A stretch of DNA of 64,000 bases from Paraescarpia echinospica (taxonomy: Eukaryota > Annelida > Polychaeta > Sabellida > Siboglinidae), in contig CM034534.1 of the NCBI GenBank assembly GCA_020002185.1, positions 67,867,452-67,931,451 of the forward strand, written 5' to 3'. This document shows, in pieces, positions 22,700 through 33,240 of this stretch. The notes beneath the pieces were generated by a model. The model ran no database searches. It was not told where the DNA came from and saw only the letters and a list, made by a program, of their open reading frames with translations. A program made the position numbers and the translations under genes. The number at the start of each line of letters is the position of its first letter. Positions within the stretch are counted from its first letter, which is position 1.

Positions 22700-23490
22700 A
22701 TGGCTGTAATCCTCAAGTCTATCCTATGCGTGGTGATGGGGCGTGTCCACGGTAACCTTCCACAAGAAGTTTGTTGCCAACAAACCGTGTCCTCTTACCC
22801 TGCTTTTCTGCCTTCTTGTAGAGTGGCAGCGGTTTCCTTTGTCCTGCCACTCATTCAGGATCTGTTCACTGACCCCCGAATCGTTTTCCGGCCAGTCTCG
22901 GACCAGCCGTCCTTATCTTCTCTCGCTGCTGGTACATCTCGAACTTGGCAACAATCGGTCTAGTTTATCCAGGCATGTGTTTGCCCATCCGATGTGCTAT
23001 CGCGAGCGCGACGTCGTCCGTGATGCCAAATTCTTCAACAAAGAACTTCTTCAATGTCGCGTGGCAATCCTCGTCGGCGTTATCAGGGATCGTGTAGAAG
23101 ACCAGGCTGCCCCGTATGCTGTGCCACTGCAGGTTGATCAGCACGTCGTGGTCGTTCTTTGCCTGCCTTCGCCGCTCGTCAGTGTCGCACGTGATCGTGG
23201 CCATTACGTTCGTAACCTCTCGTTTTCAGTCTCCAGCTCTGCAATACTGGCGTGACAGTATTCGAGTAATTTAGTCAGGTTGGCCACCTGTACCGCCAGC
23301 TGATCGAGAACGTCTACTTTTTGTAGGCGCACCATAATGACGTCCAGTTCAGCCGCCATTCCGCTGTCGCCACCGGGCGACTGGTCCTTGTTGTTGCCGC
23401 TCGGTGCGGGTTGCTCTGGTGGCAGGTCTGTTGCTGGTTTCGACCTGCCTCTCTCTTTTTCACGGACGGAAAAGTATTTGCCATGTCAGC
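22700..23490 (-). mobile_element. LINE ORF1 (minus strand), frameshifted
   Basis: The minus strand first encodes a coiled-coil segment (VDVLDQLAVQVANLTKLLEY, 23250-23330). After a frame change comes an RRM-like domain, with LVFYTIPDNADEDCHATLKK and DDVALAIAHRMGKH (22965-23140). A C-terminal segment follows, KTRPIVAKFEMYQQREKIR-like (about 22900-22965), ending GKRTRFVGNKLLVEGY. This coiled-coil / RRM / CTD order is that of L1-type ORF1 RNA-binding proteins. It may be the ORF1 of the minus-strand LINE at 19.2-20.6 kb, separated from it by the RTE-like insertion. Confidence 0.7.
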
Positions 23491-24311
23491 GGTCTAAAGT
23501 GTCTTATTAATTAAGGCAATCTTTTATTTTACTGGCTTAAATTATTAGCGGCATCCGCCGGGTAGGCACTCCCCTGGGTTGAAGCATAGGTTTGGGACAT
23601 TAGGGTCTGTAGGATGAACCTAGTTTGGGCAATTTAATGTATTAATAGATGCTGTATAAAAAGCGTGTAGCCGAAGTTGAGTCCAAAATTTGAAGGAAAA
23701 AACCCTTGACGGTGGCGCCACCATGTAGATAAAGTATTATTAATCGCACGGCGCGCGCACTTCCTTTGGCTTTGGCCTGCGCAGTCATCGATTTTAAATC
23801 CATTCGACAAAGTGTCCATATAATCTAAGACGAACGTGTGCCAACAGTCGCCGTCACATGTAATCAAGGGCTCGTGTAGCTAAATACTGAGCATGGATGT
23901 CGTTGACAATAAAGGACAGTTACATTTACACTAGTTCACCGTGACTCCGTGAGCGATAATGGGCACGTTTTGTACACTTTAGTATGGGAAGGCGGGACAC
24001 AAAAACCCATACGGGGGCACGATAGTATACGGCTTCTACAGCCGTTGTGGTGGGTCAGCATTCAATAATTAGTATTTAAGAAGGACACATACCGTAATAT
24101 ACTGCAGTTTCAAGAAGTTAAGCGGTAAATGTGAATGTTATGAAAGAGTTTTCTGAGGGTACCTACATCCTTGGTCCTGGATATCAATAATAATGAGTTT
24201 CAGCAAGTGACTGATGTAATGACATGTGTAATGCTTGTTCTATGCAAGGCTGCTGCATGTTACTTGATAATATAATCATACATTACTACAATGTAGTTGT
24301 TGTGCTTTCAG
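23491..24311. other. Intergenic, no supported gene
   Basis: No recognisable coding sequence. It ends in GTGCTTTCAG, which resembles the splice acceptor of the zinc-finger exon at 8343 and precedes its decayed paralogue. Confidence 0.4.
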
Positions 24312-25656
24312 ATAATGGCCACAAATTCATTTGAAAGAAAGCATTATTGACAAACAGAAAACACGAGTTATGTCCTCACAGACAAGGACAAGGCATTCAC
24401 GCATATCCTGTCATGAGAGTCATGTGTGGAGAGATTCAGCGCCAGGAAAACACATTGAACAACATGTCCCGGAAATGTATCAAAAGGAGTTTTGAAATTT
24501 GACAGATCTGACCTGACAGAAGAGACCAATACAGCACACGAATTAAACAAATATATTGTTAGGAGGGACGATTGTTGTGATATTGTAATCAAGACAGGAG
24601 TGAAAACAGAAGAGGCGGATACCCTATATATGAAGGAGTTTCTAACACTGTTCCTATTGAAGACTGTTGTAATAAGATGCTCAAGACTTAAGTCGACCAG
24701 TGTGATTGCATAAAAGAGATTGGTGCAATACAAGAATGGAGGACTAACATGGTTCCAATGAAAAGATGGTGTGACGTGACTACAAGTGAAATCACCAAAA
24801 TGTGCAGGACAGAAGAGATTTGTGCGCGACAAACTGTGTTCCTATGGAAGAATGTTGTGACGTGGCGATCAAAACAGAAATCATCAACACTGACTCGACA
24901 GAAAAGACTGATATCACAACACACGAGAAAGAAGCAAATATTCTGTTGCTAAGGAAGAATGTTGTGATACGGTGATCAAAACTGACGTCAACAAAACTAA
25001 CACAAAACTGACAACACAGAAAGGGAGCAAATGCGTTGTTTGTAAGAAAGATTGTTGTGATAGACTCAAGACTTGTTCACAGCTTTTAATACACAGGAGA
25101 CACTAGGTAAAAAAAACACTTCTCCCGCTGTCGGGCAACTTTGAAAAACGTTCAACAAATGAATCGTAAAATGACACATCAGTGTGGATTGTGCGGGAAA
25201 GTGTTTTGCCGTTTGAGTTCGCTTAAGAAACACGAATGGACACACACCAGTGAAAAATCATTTGCATGTAGACATAGTTTGAAACAGCATGAACTGTTGC
25301 ATGCTAGTGACAAGCCATTTTCGTGTGCCACATGTGGAAAGTTATATGTCCGCTTACAAAGTCTTAAATACCATGAAATGACACATATGGGTATGACGTC
25401 ACATGTTTGCACCATATGCAACAAAGCTTATGCTAGTAAAGGTGGTCTTAAATATCACAAGTTGTCACACACCGGTAAAAAACAGTTCGTTTGTGTTACT
25501 TGCGGGAAGTCGTATATCCACGCTGGTAATTTGAAATATCATGAAATGACGCATACAGGTAAACCGTCATATGTATGTGTAATTTGCAACAAAACGTACA
25601 CTAGTAAAGGCGGTCTCAAATATCATGAACGATCGCATGCTGGTGAGAAAACATGA
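24312..25656 (+). pseudogene. Decayed paralogue of zinc-finger terminal exon
   Basis: The start, after TTTCAG, aligns with the start of the exon at 8343 (ATTCATTTGAAAGAA against ATTCAATTGAAAGAA). About 90 bp on, CCTGTCATGAGAGTCA matches CCTGTCACAAGAGTCA. In the matching phase it hits a stop after twelve codons, and the linker is broken by frame changes. An open zinc-finger frame survives from the ATG at 25159 to 25656. Fingers 1, 3, 4, 5 and 6 are intact (e.g. CGLCGKVFCRLSSLKKHE). Finger 2 has lost its second Cys and loop (FACRHSLKQHELLH), as from an in-frame deletion. A short ZF protein could still be made from 25159, but no promoter evidence was seen. Confidence 0.65.
24520..25080 (+). repeat. 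Degenerate ~95-bp coding repeats
   Basis: The word GA(T/A)TGTTGTGA or a close variant recurs near 24571, 24662, 24764, 24851, 24956 and 25051. Each is commonly followed by (G)ATCAAAAC(A/T)GA. Translated, each repeat gives a CCD-x-IKT-like peptide (e.g. DDCCDIVIKTGVKTEE). The repeats sit where the acidic linker of the paralogue would be; the intact gene at 8343 has at most one comparable motif (EEDLCDKSD). Confidence 0.6.
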
Positions 25657-25989
25657 ACATTATGTTCACATTCTCGTTCTATGTGTTGTCATATCCCGAC
25701 ATGCACATACACCATTTGAAGTTCATCAGTCGGTGGTAAATACTAAATAATAATGGTATCATGTATGACGAATGATCGCACACTGGTAGCAAGTATTTCC
25801 CAGTCGGTAAATTATTTTATTGTCAAAATGATTTGTATTCATGAACACGCAGGCCACACATGCATAGAGAGAGTGAGAGGTGTTCTGACACAGCATAGAA
25901 AGAGAGAGAGAGAGTTTCTTGTGTGGAAATTATGATATAATGTCATACTATTACAATAAATCAGAACGTAGATTAAGCATAGGCATTGA
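25657..25989. other. Downstream flank of ZF pseudogene
   Basis: No gene recognised. A short GA-rich run is present near 25895-25915. Confidence 0.4.
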
Positions 25990-27450
25990 TATGAGCTATG
26001 ACTCGGTGGTTAAAGCTCTGATTCAGCATTTAGAGTTGTCACTCAGCGGGTAGAGCTGTCACTCAGCACTTAGAGCTGTCACTAGGTGGATAGAGATGTG
26101 GCTCGGTGGTTAGAGCTGTGACTCGGCGGCTAGAACTGTCACTCAGTGGATAGAGTTGTGGCTGAGTGGTTAGAGCTGCAGCTCGGTGGTTAGATCTGTG
26201 ATTCGGTGGTTGGAGCTGTGACTCAGTGGTTACAGCTGTGACTTGTTGGTTAGAGCTGTGACTCAGTGGTTAGTGCTGTGACTCGGCAGTTAACGCTGTT
26301 ACTTGGCAGTTAGAATTATGGCTCAGCGGTTAGAGCTGTGACTCGGCAGTTAGAGCTGTGGCTCAGCGGTTAGAGCTGTGACTCGGCAGTTAGAGCTGTC
26401 TCTTGGTAGTTAGAGCTGTGACTCGGTGGTTACAGCTGTGACTCGGCTGTTAGAGCTGTGGCTCAGCAGTTACAGCTGTGACTAGGCGGTTACAGCTGTG
26501 GTTATGTGGGTACAGCTGTGATTCAGTGGTTAGAACTGTGACTCAGTGATTAGAGGTGTGATTCAGCGGATAGACCTGTGACTTGACGGTTAGAGCTATG
26601 ACTCAGCGGTTAGAGCTGTGACACGGTGTATAAAGCAGTTACTTGGTGGATAGAGTTGTGACTAGGTGGTTAGAGTTGTGACTCGGCATTTAGAGCTCGG
26701 CGTTTACTCAGTGTTTAGAGCAGTGACTCGGTGGTTAGAGATGTGGCTTGGTGGTTAGAGCAATGATGTGATGGTTAGAGCTGAGGCTCTGCGGTTAGAG
26801 CCATGACTTGGCGGTTAGAGCTATGACTCGGTGGTTAGAGCTGTGTTTCGTCGGTTAGATCTGTGACTGTGGTTAGAGCTGTGACTCGGCGGTTAGAGCT
26901 GTGACTCAGCGGTTAGAACTGTGACTCTGTGGTTAGAATTTTGATTCGGTGGTTACAGCTGTGGCTCGGCGGATAGAGCTGTGACTTGGCAGTTAGAGCT
27001 GTCACTCGATAGTTCAGTGTTTAGAGCTGTGATTCTGGGGTTAGAATTGTGACTCAACGGTTTGAGCTGTGGCTTGGCAGTTAGAGCTGTCACTCAGTGA
27101 ACAGAGCTTTTACTTGGTAGTTAGAGCTGTCACTCAGTGGACAGAGCTTTTACTTGGTAGTTAGAGCTGTGGCTCGGTGGGTAGAGCTGTGTCTCGGCAG
27201 TTAGAGCTGTGGCTTGGTGGTTTGAGCTGTGACTCAGTGGTTAGAGCTGTGGCTCCTTGGTTAGATTGTGACTCAGTGGTTATAACTGTGACTAGGCGGT
27301 TAGAGCTGTGGCTCTGTAGTTAGAGCTGTGACTCGGCGGTTAGAACTGCGACTCAGTGGTTAGAACTGTGAATCACCGGTTAGAGCTGTGACCCGGTGGA
27401 TAAAACAGTGACTTGGTGGATAGAACTGTGACTCGGCTGTTAGATTGTCA
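25990..27450 (+). repeat. 20-bp minisatellite resembling tRNA D-arm / box A
   Basis: About 72 head-to-tail copies of GAGCTGTGACTCGGCGGTTA, with variants in almost every copy (CAGTGG, CAGCGG, TCGGCAG, TAGGTGG). Many copies read TGGCTCAGCGGTTAGAGC, which contains the eukaryotic box A consensus and a D-arm-like stem GCTC...GAGC with an 8-base loop. No box B (GGTTCRANNCC) occurs inside the array. Units are directly repeated with no unique spacers. It lies between the zinc-finger pseudogene and the GPCR. Confidence 0.9.
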
Positions 27451-27459
27451 TTGATATGT

Positions 27460-27660
27460 AAAGGGAGGCAGTCTGTCCCACTACCCGAAATCAGCCAGCG
27501 TAATAATTATTTGTTAGAGGAAGTCTACTGAATTGGTTGTGTTAAACGTGGGAAGATTGGACAACGTTGATTATCAGAGGGTATTGTAGTTAATCCAGAC
27601 CGCATCGGCGATACTGCTAATAAAACGTATTTTAAAACTGGATGTTTTGTTTACAATTTG
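27460..27660 (+). repeat. Dispersed repeat, copy 1
   Basis: Begins GGGAGGCAGTCTGT at 27462 and contains AACGTGGGAA, ATCAGAGGGTATTG and AAAACTGGATGTTTTGTTTAC. The same words occur at 63728-63985 (AACGTGGGAA, ATCAAAGGGTATTG, GAAACCGGATGTTTCATTTAC), with the GGGAGGCAGTCTGT end there on the opposite strand. Probably a MITE-like element; its borders are not defined. Confidence 0.4.
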
Positions 27661-28475
27661 AATTTTTCGCGTGTGGAAACTTTCACATTTCGAACATTGT
27701 TACGGGCTCACTAAAATAATTATTTAAAATAAAATATTATAGTTTTATTGTAAGCATCTTTCTGTGCTCGCGTTTCCATGCGTATTGGTTTTCTGTACAA
27801 GGAAGGGCATTCCGAAACTACGTATTTCTATATTGTTGTTTAATGCCTAATGCAATACCACTTGCTAGGCACATTTTCTCTTGTATCTCTTTCTAGAAAT
27901 CGTGTCAACAGAGTTCCTAAATTGGTTGCAACATTACGATATGCAATTTTGTTACAAGGATAAATAATTATTCCATCACGACTTAATGATAAAGATTTCT
28001 GGAGAGCTACTTCCATGTGAAATCGACGTCAATCGATGCGCGATTGAAAAGACCAACGGAGGTCGTGGCGAGACGGCAGGATGCTTAGGTGCAGCTCACG
28101 CACCACGGAAGCCACTACGTAAGCGTGTGTCGTTACGACTCCGACCAGTTTGACGCGCGCACTTGTTTGCATCACGTGGCGTAGAATCAGCGGCGACGAG
28201 TCATAAGTCGACGGTCAGCTGCATTGGTATAACTCATTTGCAACGGGGAAACGATAGTGACAGACGTACCCGTGTAGCTGGTAAGAGGACATTTTAACAG
28301 TCGAACAAAGTGTTCTGAGATACAGCTTAGACAGATATTGCGTAGCTAATTTTTGTCAAATGGGTAATGCTCAGTGTAAGCAGTGACAACGGTTCTGAAT
28401 GAATCCGTAAATCGTTGTTACGTCAAACAAACGATCTATAAATGACCGAGTGAAGCATAACAGATCACAGCAGCG
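27661..28475. other. Upstream region of the GPCR gene
   Basis: No gene recognised. From about 28020 the sequence becomes richer in CG dinucleotides (e.g. TTTGACGCGCGCACTTG at 28149), as expected of a promoter and 5' UTR leading to the ATG at 28476. No clear TATA box was found. Confidence 0.35.
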
Positions 28476-29687
28476 ATGGAGATGAACGCGTTGCTAGGAA
28501 ATGTCACCCTTGGCGCCAACTTCAGCCTGGCGGAGTACATGCTGATCTTGGCGGAGCAAGAGCACCGACTGTACTGGTTCGAGCCTCGGGTTGAGATCCC
28601 GCTCGTCTTCACCTACGTTATCGTCATCTTCATCGGCCTCGTGTCTAACGCCGTCGTCGCGTGGCTCGTAGCGAAGAGACGGGCCCTGCGCACGGCCACC
28701 AACTTGTATATCGTCAACCTGGCCGTGTCCGACATGATGCTGTGTCTATTCTGTCTGCCGTTCACGCTGGTGCGACTGCTGGTGCGCAACTGGACGCTGG
28801 GTGAGGGGATGTGCCGCGCCCTGCCGTGGCTGCAGTCAGCCAACGTGTTCGCATCGACGACGACGGCGACGGCGATCGCGCTGCATCGCTACCGAGTCGT
28901 CGTCGCGTCCGAATCGGTTGACGGCGGCGTTACGGCCGCCGCGGCCGAGCGACGGACCGCTGCGAGGGTGATCGGAGTGACGTGGGTCTTCTCTGCCCTC
29001 GTCGGGCTGCCGCTGTTCGTCTACAGCCACGTGGAGCGGGCCGAATACCTGCACCGCCTCACCTACACCATGTGTTTGGAGACGTGGCCGTCGTGCCGCG
29101 TGCGTATCGCCTACGCTGTCGGCGTGCTCGTGCTGCAGTTCGCCGCGCCCGCCTTCGTCCTCGTCGGCATCCACGTGCGCATCTGTTGTTTCCTCAAGCG
29201 GCAGGTCTCTGGCAGCGCATTACTCGCACGAGACGCTCGCCGCGCGGCGAAGATCGCGCGACGCTACCGGAAGAACGTTGCGCTGCTGCTCACGATCTCC
29301 GCCATGTTCGCCATCTGCTGGCTGCCGCTCGTGCTACTCAACCTGCTCGCCGACATCGCCTGCTCGATCTTCGCCAACACCGACTTCACGCTCGCGTTCG
29401 CCGTCGTGCACATCATCGCGATGACGTCAGCGTGTCTCAACCCCGTCCTGTACGGATGGTTCAACTCGAGCTTTAAGCGAGAGTTGAAGGGACTGCTGCT
29501 TCACTGCATCCGGGACACCAAACAGACGTCGGATGCGCCGCCACCGTTGGAATCGCCGTTCCCGGAACAATCGTCGGCGCCGCTAAACACACAACGGACG
29601 TGTTATTCGACGTTCAAAATACGTAATAACGTCGTCACCCCGGGCATGTCGCATTGGGCAAAGTCGGATTGTATTGATCACACGTGA
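28476..29687 (+). CDS. Rhodopsin-family neuropeptide GPCR (NPY/sNPF/PrRP-receptor-like)
   Basis: Intronless 403-residue frame with seven membrane segments, at about residues 42-66, 77-100, 115-139, 163-184, 210-238, 267-290 and 304-328. Class A landmarks are present: D86 in NLAVSD, C113 and C200 for the extracellular disulfide, W170, P225, CWLP at 281-284 and NPVLY at 322-326. The N-terminus has N-glycosylation sequons at N9 and N15, and C344 is a candidate palmitoylation site. The stretches NLYIVNLAVSD and IIAMTSACLNPVLYGWFN point to the neuropeptide Y / short neuropeptide F / prolactin-releasing peptide receptor group; the ligand cannot be assigned. The DRY box at the end of TM3 is HRY (H137, codon CAT at 28884-28886), one base from Asp. 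Coding sequence is markedly more GC-rich than its surroundings. Long antisense frames are by-products of that composition. Confidence 0.93.
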   Translation: MEMNALLGNVTLGANFSLAEYMLILAEQEHRLYWFEPRVEIPLVFTYVIVIFIGLVSNAVVAWLVAKRRALRTATNLYIVNLAVSDMMLCLFCLPFTLVRLLVRNWTLGEGMCRALPWLQSANVFASTTTATAIALHRYRVVVASESVDGGVTAAAAERRTAARVIGVTWVFSALVGLPLFVYSHVERAEYLHRLTYTMCLETWPSCRVRIAYAVGVLVLQFAAPAFVLVGIHVRICCFLKRQVSGSALLARDARRAAKIARRYRKNVALLLTISAMFAICWLPLVLLNLLADIACSIFANTDFTLAFAVVHIIAMTSACLNPVLYGWFNSSFKRELKGLLLHCIRDTKQTSDAPPPLESPFPEQSSAPLNTQRTCYSTFKIRNNVVTPGMSHWAKSDCIDHT

Positions 29688-30850
29688 CCGCATATTTTCG
29701 AGACTTTTGATCAATGAATTAGGTTGGGACACTATCAATTTAGATTAATGTGTCGTTCGAAACATTTAACATAGTTAGAATTGTTGATGCAACTGTGAAC
29801 ATGTTAGTTTGTCAGTATCGACGTGTATGTAACATATTAGTAAGATAATTTGTGTATTTCTTAGTTTATTAGCATGTTTATGCACAGATGATACAAATAT
29901 TGCTTCGAAAATAGCTTAGTCAATTAAACAATGGTTCACGTGGTTATCAGTACGCATGTGTAATGCTATGCTAGGTAATGCTGTATTATAAGGTTGACTG
30001 TTGTGTTAGATTTAATATCCGATGATGTTTTTAATGATCTAGAGACTCTGTAGGAGTCAATATACAGCCTGTATAGTACTACAATCTGTATTTTCGCACA
30101 TTGAAAATGGCAATTGTATATTCTCTAAAATACAGTAATTTCCGTAATAATACGGCTGACATCATCATCGTTTAAAATAGAGCATGTCTTAAAACCATTT
30201 TTGTCTTGCTATGTTTTGCCACGTCTCAATCTGTGGAATTTGTTATGTGCTCCCCAAGGGATGCTCTCGCAAGGTTGCAGAATTTAAAAAGTTTTGCGCT
30301 TATCATTGGTTCAAACCTTTCCCCACAAATTCGTATTATGAGATTCTCGATTTGTACAATGCAAAATTGCTATTAGCGTCAATTTGCATTAACCTATGTT
30401 TTGCTAGCTAGGTGGCGTCACTCTAGCCATTTATTTCCCGCGCGAGTGACGCACGTGGTGACGTCCAACCCCCGCGTAAAACATAATGTTTATTTACATG
30501 GCGGAGGGGACATTGCGACTTATGTGAGCACCCCTAATGCAGTATACATGTTATCCCAGGACCAATTAAATTGTTGGTTCTAAATCACCGATAATGTTGC
30601 ATTACACTTTTGATGGTCGTTCCAATAATACTTTGTTCTGGATTTCCATAAAAAAGTCGGTCGTCTTTCTGGTGTTCGACTAAGTTTGTTATTAAGGTAC
30701 GTCATAATGCTTCTCGTTTGTACAAATGTACCATCCGTTTGAAATCATACCATAATTGTATTGCATCAGTCATTAAAATAGTAGTAGTTGTTCTCCATCA
30801 ATAGTATATATAAAGGTAAATGTACGTTCTTATATAGAACACTATCCCGA
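29688..30850. other. 3' flank of GPCR gene
   Basis: AT-rich with no recognised gene; short open frames at 30211-30583 have no motif. Any 3' UTR of the GPCR would lie in its left part, but no canonical AATAAA was found close to the stop. Confidence 0.4.
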
Positions 30851-31326
30851 CTTTTAGTCTAGTAGAAATTGACGATGACTCGGACATTTTGGTTAAAAAG
30901 CAAATTTTTGTGACCAGTAGGGCTTCCTGAACTTCCAAAAAAACAACCAAAATCAACCCTGGGGAACTTTTTTTTATCCCAATCCTTGTTTTGGGGTGTT
31001 TCGGTCCAATTTCGAAGTAACACTTTTTGTTTGCGTTTGTTTCATTTATTGGTTAATACGCTTGTAATGATATGTATACTGGTATATTAAGCCACACATT
31101 AATGATGGAGTTTAATTAATCAAGTAAGTAATTAATTAATTAATTAGTAATATATTTCTTATATAGCACTCCGCCCCAACGTTGTTCTGTGATTTAATTA
31201 ACATCTTAACTGAGATCACACGAATATCACTTGTACCCCAAACAGTGAATGGTATAGCATTCAAACTTGAATATAACTAGGAGAGATCATAACTATTCTA
31301 CCTGTAATCTTCTAATATATAATTTG

Positions 31327-33240
31327 TTAAACACCATCATCAGCATTGTCATCATCGTCACTGTCGGGTAACTGTACAAGAGTTGGGCCGTTTGCGCACT
31401 GTCCTTGACATTTGCAGTGGACGCTACAGGCAAGATGCATCTTTGAGCAGTTGCAAGACACACAATTTATCTCGGTGCTTGCAAGAGGAACGGATCTCTT
31501 CTAGAACATGTTCGGGTGCTGATTTTTTGTCTGTGCTGACGGGCACTACTGAGTGTGCGTCACAGTGGAAGCCATATTGTTTTTTTCTGTCCAATACCGT
31601 CTTCAGATTAACCCAAATAGAAACCTGTAGGTGCACTCTGGGTGAATGGAATTAGCATGCTCGACTTGTCGATGGAATTCTTTCAATGGCTTCAGTTGCT
31701 TTTGGTGTAAAGGGAAACCATATACCGCTCCCCAGCTGTTGCAATGTCAGCGCTCGATGCAGTGTTACTGCCGAATATGGCAACGGATGTTCTCAGCTCT
31801 GTTGAAGATCCTTGAACTTTCATGTGTTTGACTTTGCCAATACCATAGATAGCTGACGTTGTGTCACAGCCAGAAATAGCGTGTGCAGATGACAAGCACT
31901 TACACATCTCCTTTCCGAGAGCATGTTGACCAGTGCGTATACTGATTAGTCTTTGTTTGGTTTGCATGTAAATAATGGACTTCTCAGGCGCGTGGTAAAG
32001 CAGGATTACAAGCAGAACTGTATCATCACAACGGTACATACGTTCTCGTGGGATTCTGCAACTTCTAGAGTACACTTCGCAATTGTGGTATCTGCCTATC
32101 CTTCCTCGCCAGCGTGACGGACTTCGATACCTTCTTTCAGCAGGTAAGTAGGGAGGAGATTAATGAGTTGCTGTTTGTTGTGTTTGTTTGAACGAAAACT
32201 ACTTTTGTCTGAAGGCACTGGACTGTTACGTCCAACCAACACATCAATGGAAAGGATCTTGCCCAATTTACGTCGCTTCTGTTCGGGTTCCTTGGTGGTG
32301 ACCACTTCATAACTGTCGAACACTATGAACCAGGCCCTGTCGTGTGCTGCCAAGTGGAACATACATCACATAAGATGAACACACTTCATGAAAGGTACCT
32401 GTCTTTGGCCAGGGCATCTGATGCAGAACGGCACATCCATCCACAACTGTGGCTTTGTCGTCAATTCCATCATAGCAAACAACATGGGGATCGAGGGTAG
32501 CGATGTACGTAACTAATTTAGACTTCACTGGCCTTCGCATTGTGCCATTGTCGTGGAATAAAGCTTGGGCTACGGCAGCTAGCTCATGTGAGAAGACACT
32601 GCGATCTGGTGGTCCAGAAGTATATGTCTTGGCCAATAGTCTCTGGTACAGCTCCATCGATCGACGACATGCCCACTTCTTTTCCATCTTTCAGTTTGAT
32701 AGTTTTCTTCATACCTGCGAAGGTTTTTACTCCGTCTGACTTCCTGAGAATGAAGTCTCCGTACTTCTGATCTGTGATTTTCTGGTGGATTTTCATTCCA
32801 ATATCCACAGCTTGGTCTACATTGACCCTCTCATCAGCTGTGACCCCAGTAGCAACATTTTGCAGGTGCTAGTCATTGTCAGTGGAAAATGGGTTGTGAC
32901 TTCGCAGAAAGGTCAGGAATTTGGCCAGATCAATGCTGTCCTGTTTGATGCGACAGTGAGTTTAATAATCGTAACCTCTCGAGTTCGTACGAGTTGGCAT
33001 ACATTCAAATGCAACAACCTGGATTGTTGCCTGGTATGATTTAGTCAATTTTTTTAGGCAGTGTAAGTCTTTCCACATTTTTTATGGATCACCTGCATTT
33101 TTGAATTATTCAGCCAACCCATCAACTCATAATTTTGACACCGCCACCAATGAACATATCCCTTTCTTTCTAAGTTTAACCATTAAGCCACCGCCACCTT
33201 CTTGACAAATGACACGTTGCTCCATATCAGTGACCCGTTC
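31327..33240 (-). pseudogene. Decayed gene with FEN/XPG-like motif
   Basis: Reading the minus strand from a TTTTTCAG acceptor at 33241, fragments in changing frames form an ordered protein. First is a Cys/His segment ending VIHKKCGKTYT (about 33070). Then come AKFLTFLRSHNPFSTDND (about 32900), VDIGMKIHQKITDQKYGDFI (32740-32810) and SVFSHELAAVAQALFHDNG (about 32580). Next is VVCYDGIDDKATVVDGCAVL (about 32450), then CDDTVLLVILLYH and SAHAISGCDTTSAIYGIGK (31840-32030). It closes with a Cys-rich part and an acidic end DSDDDDNADDGV. GCDTTSAIYGIGK resembles the GCDY...GIG helix-turn-helix of FEN1/XPG nucleases, and the preceding DDTxLLVILL a PIN-type acidic strand. I infer a PIN/FEN-fold protein; several frameshifts inactivate it. 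Confidence 0.5.

Noticed and set aside
25990..27450. Possible CRISPR-like array
   Set aside because: Units are 20 bp, directly abutting and variable throughout, with no unique spacers; the host is an animal. It is a minisatellite.
28613..29476. Additional ORFs overlapping the GPCR in other frames and antisense
   Set aside because: High GC content and lack of stops in one strongly coding frame generate open shadows; none has motifs.
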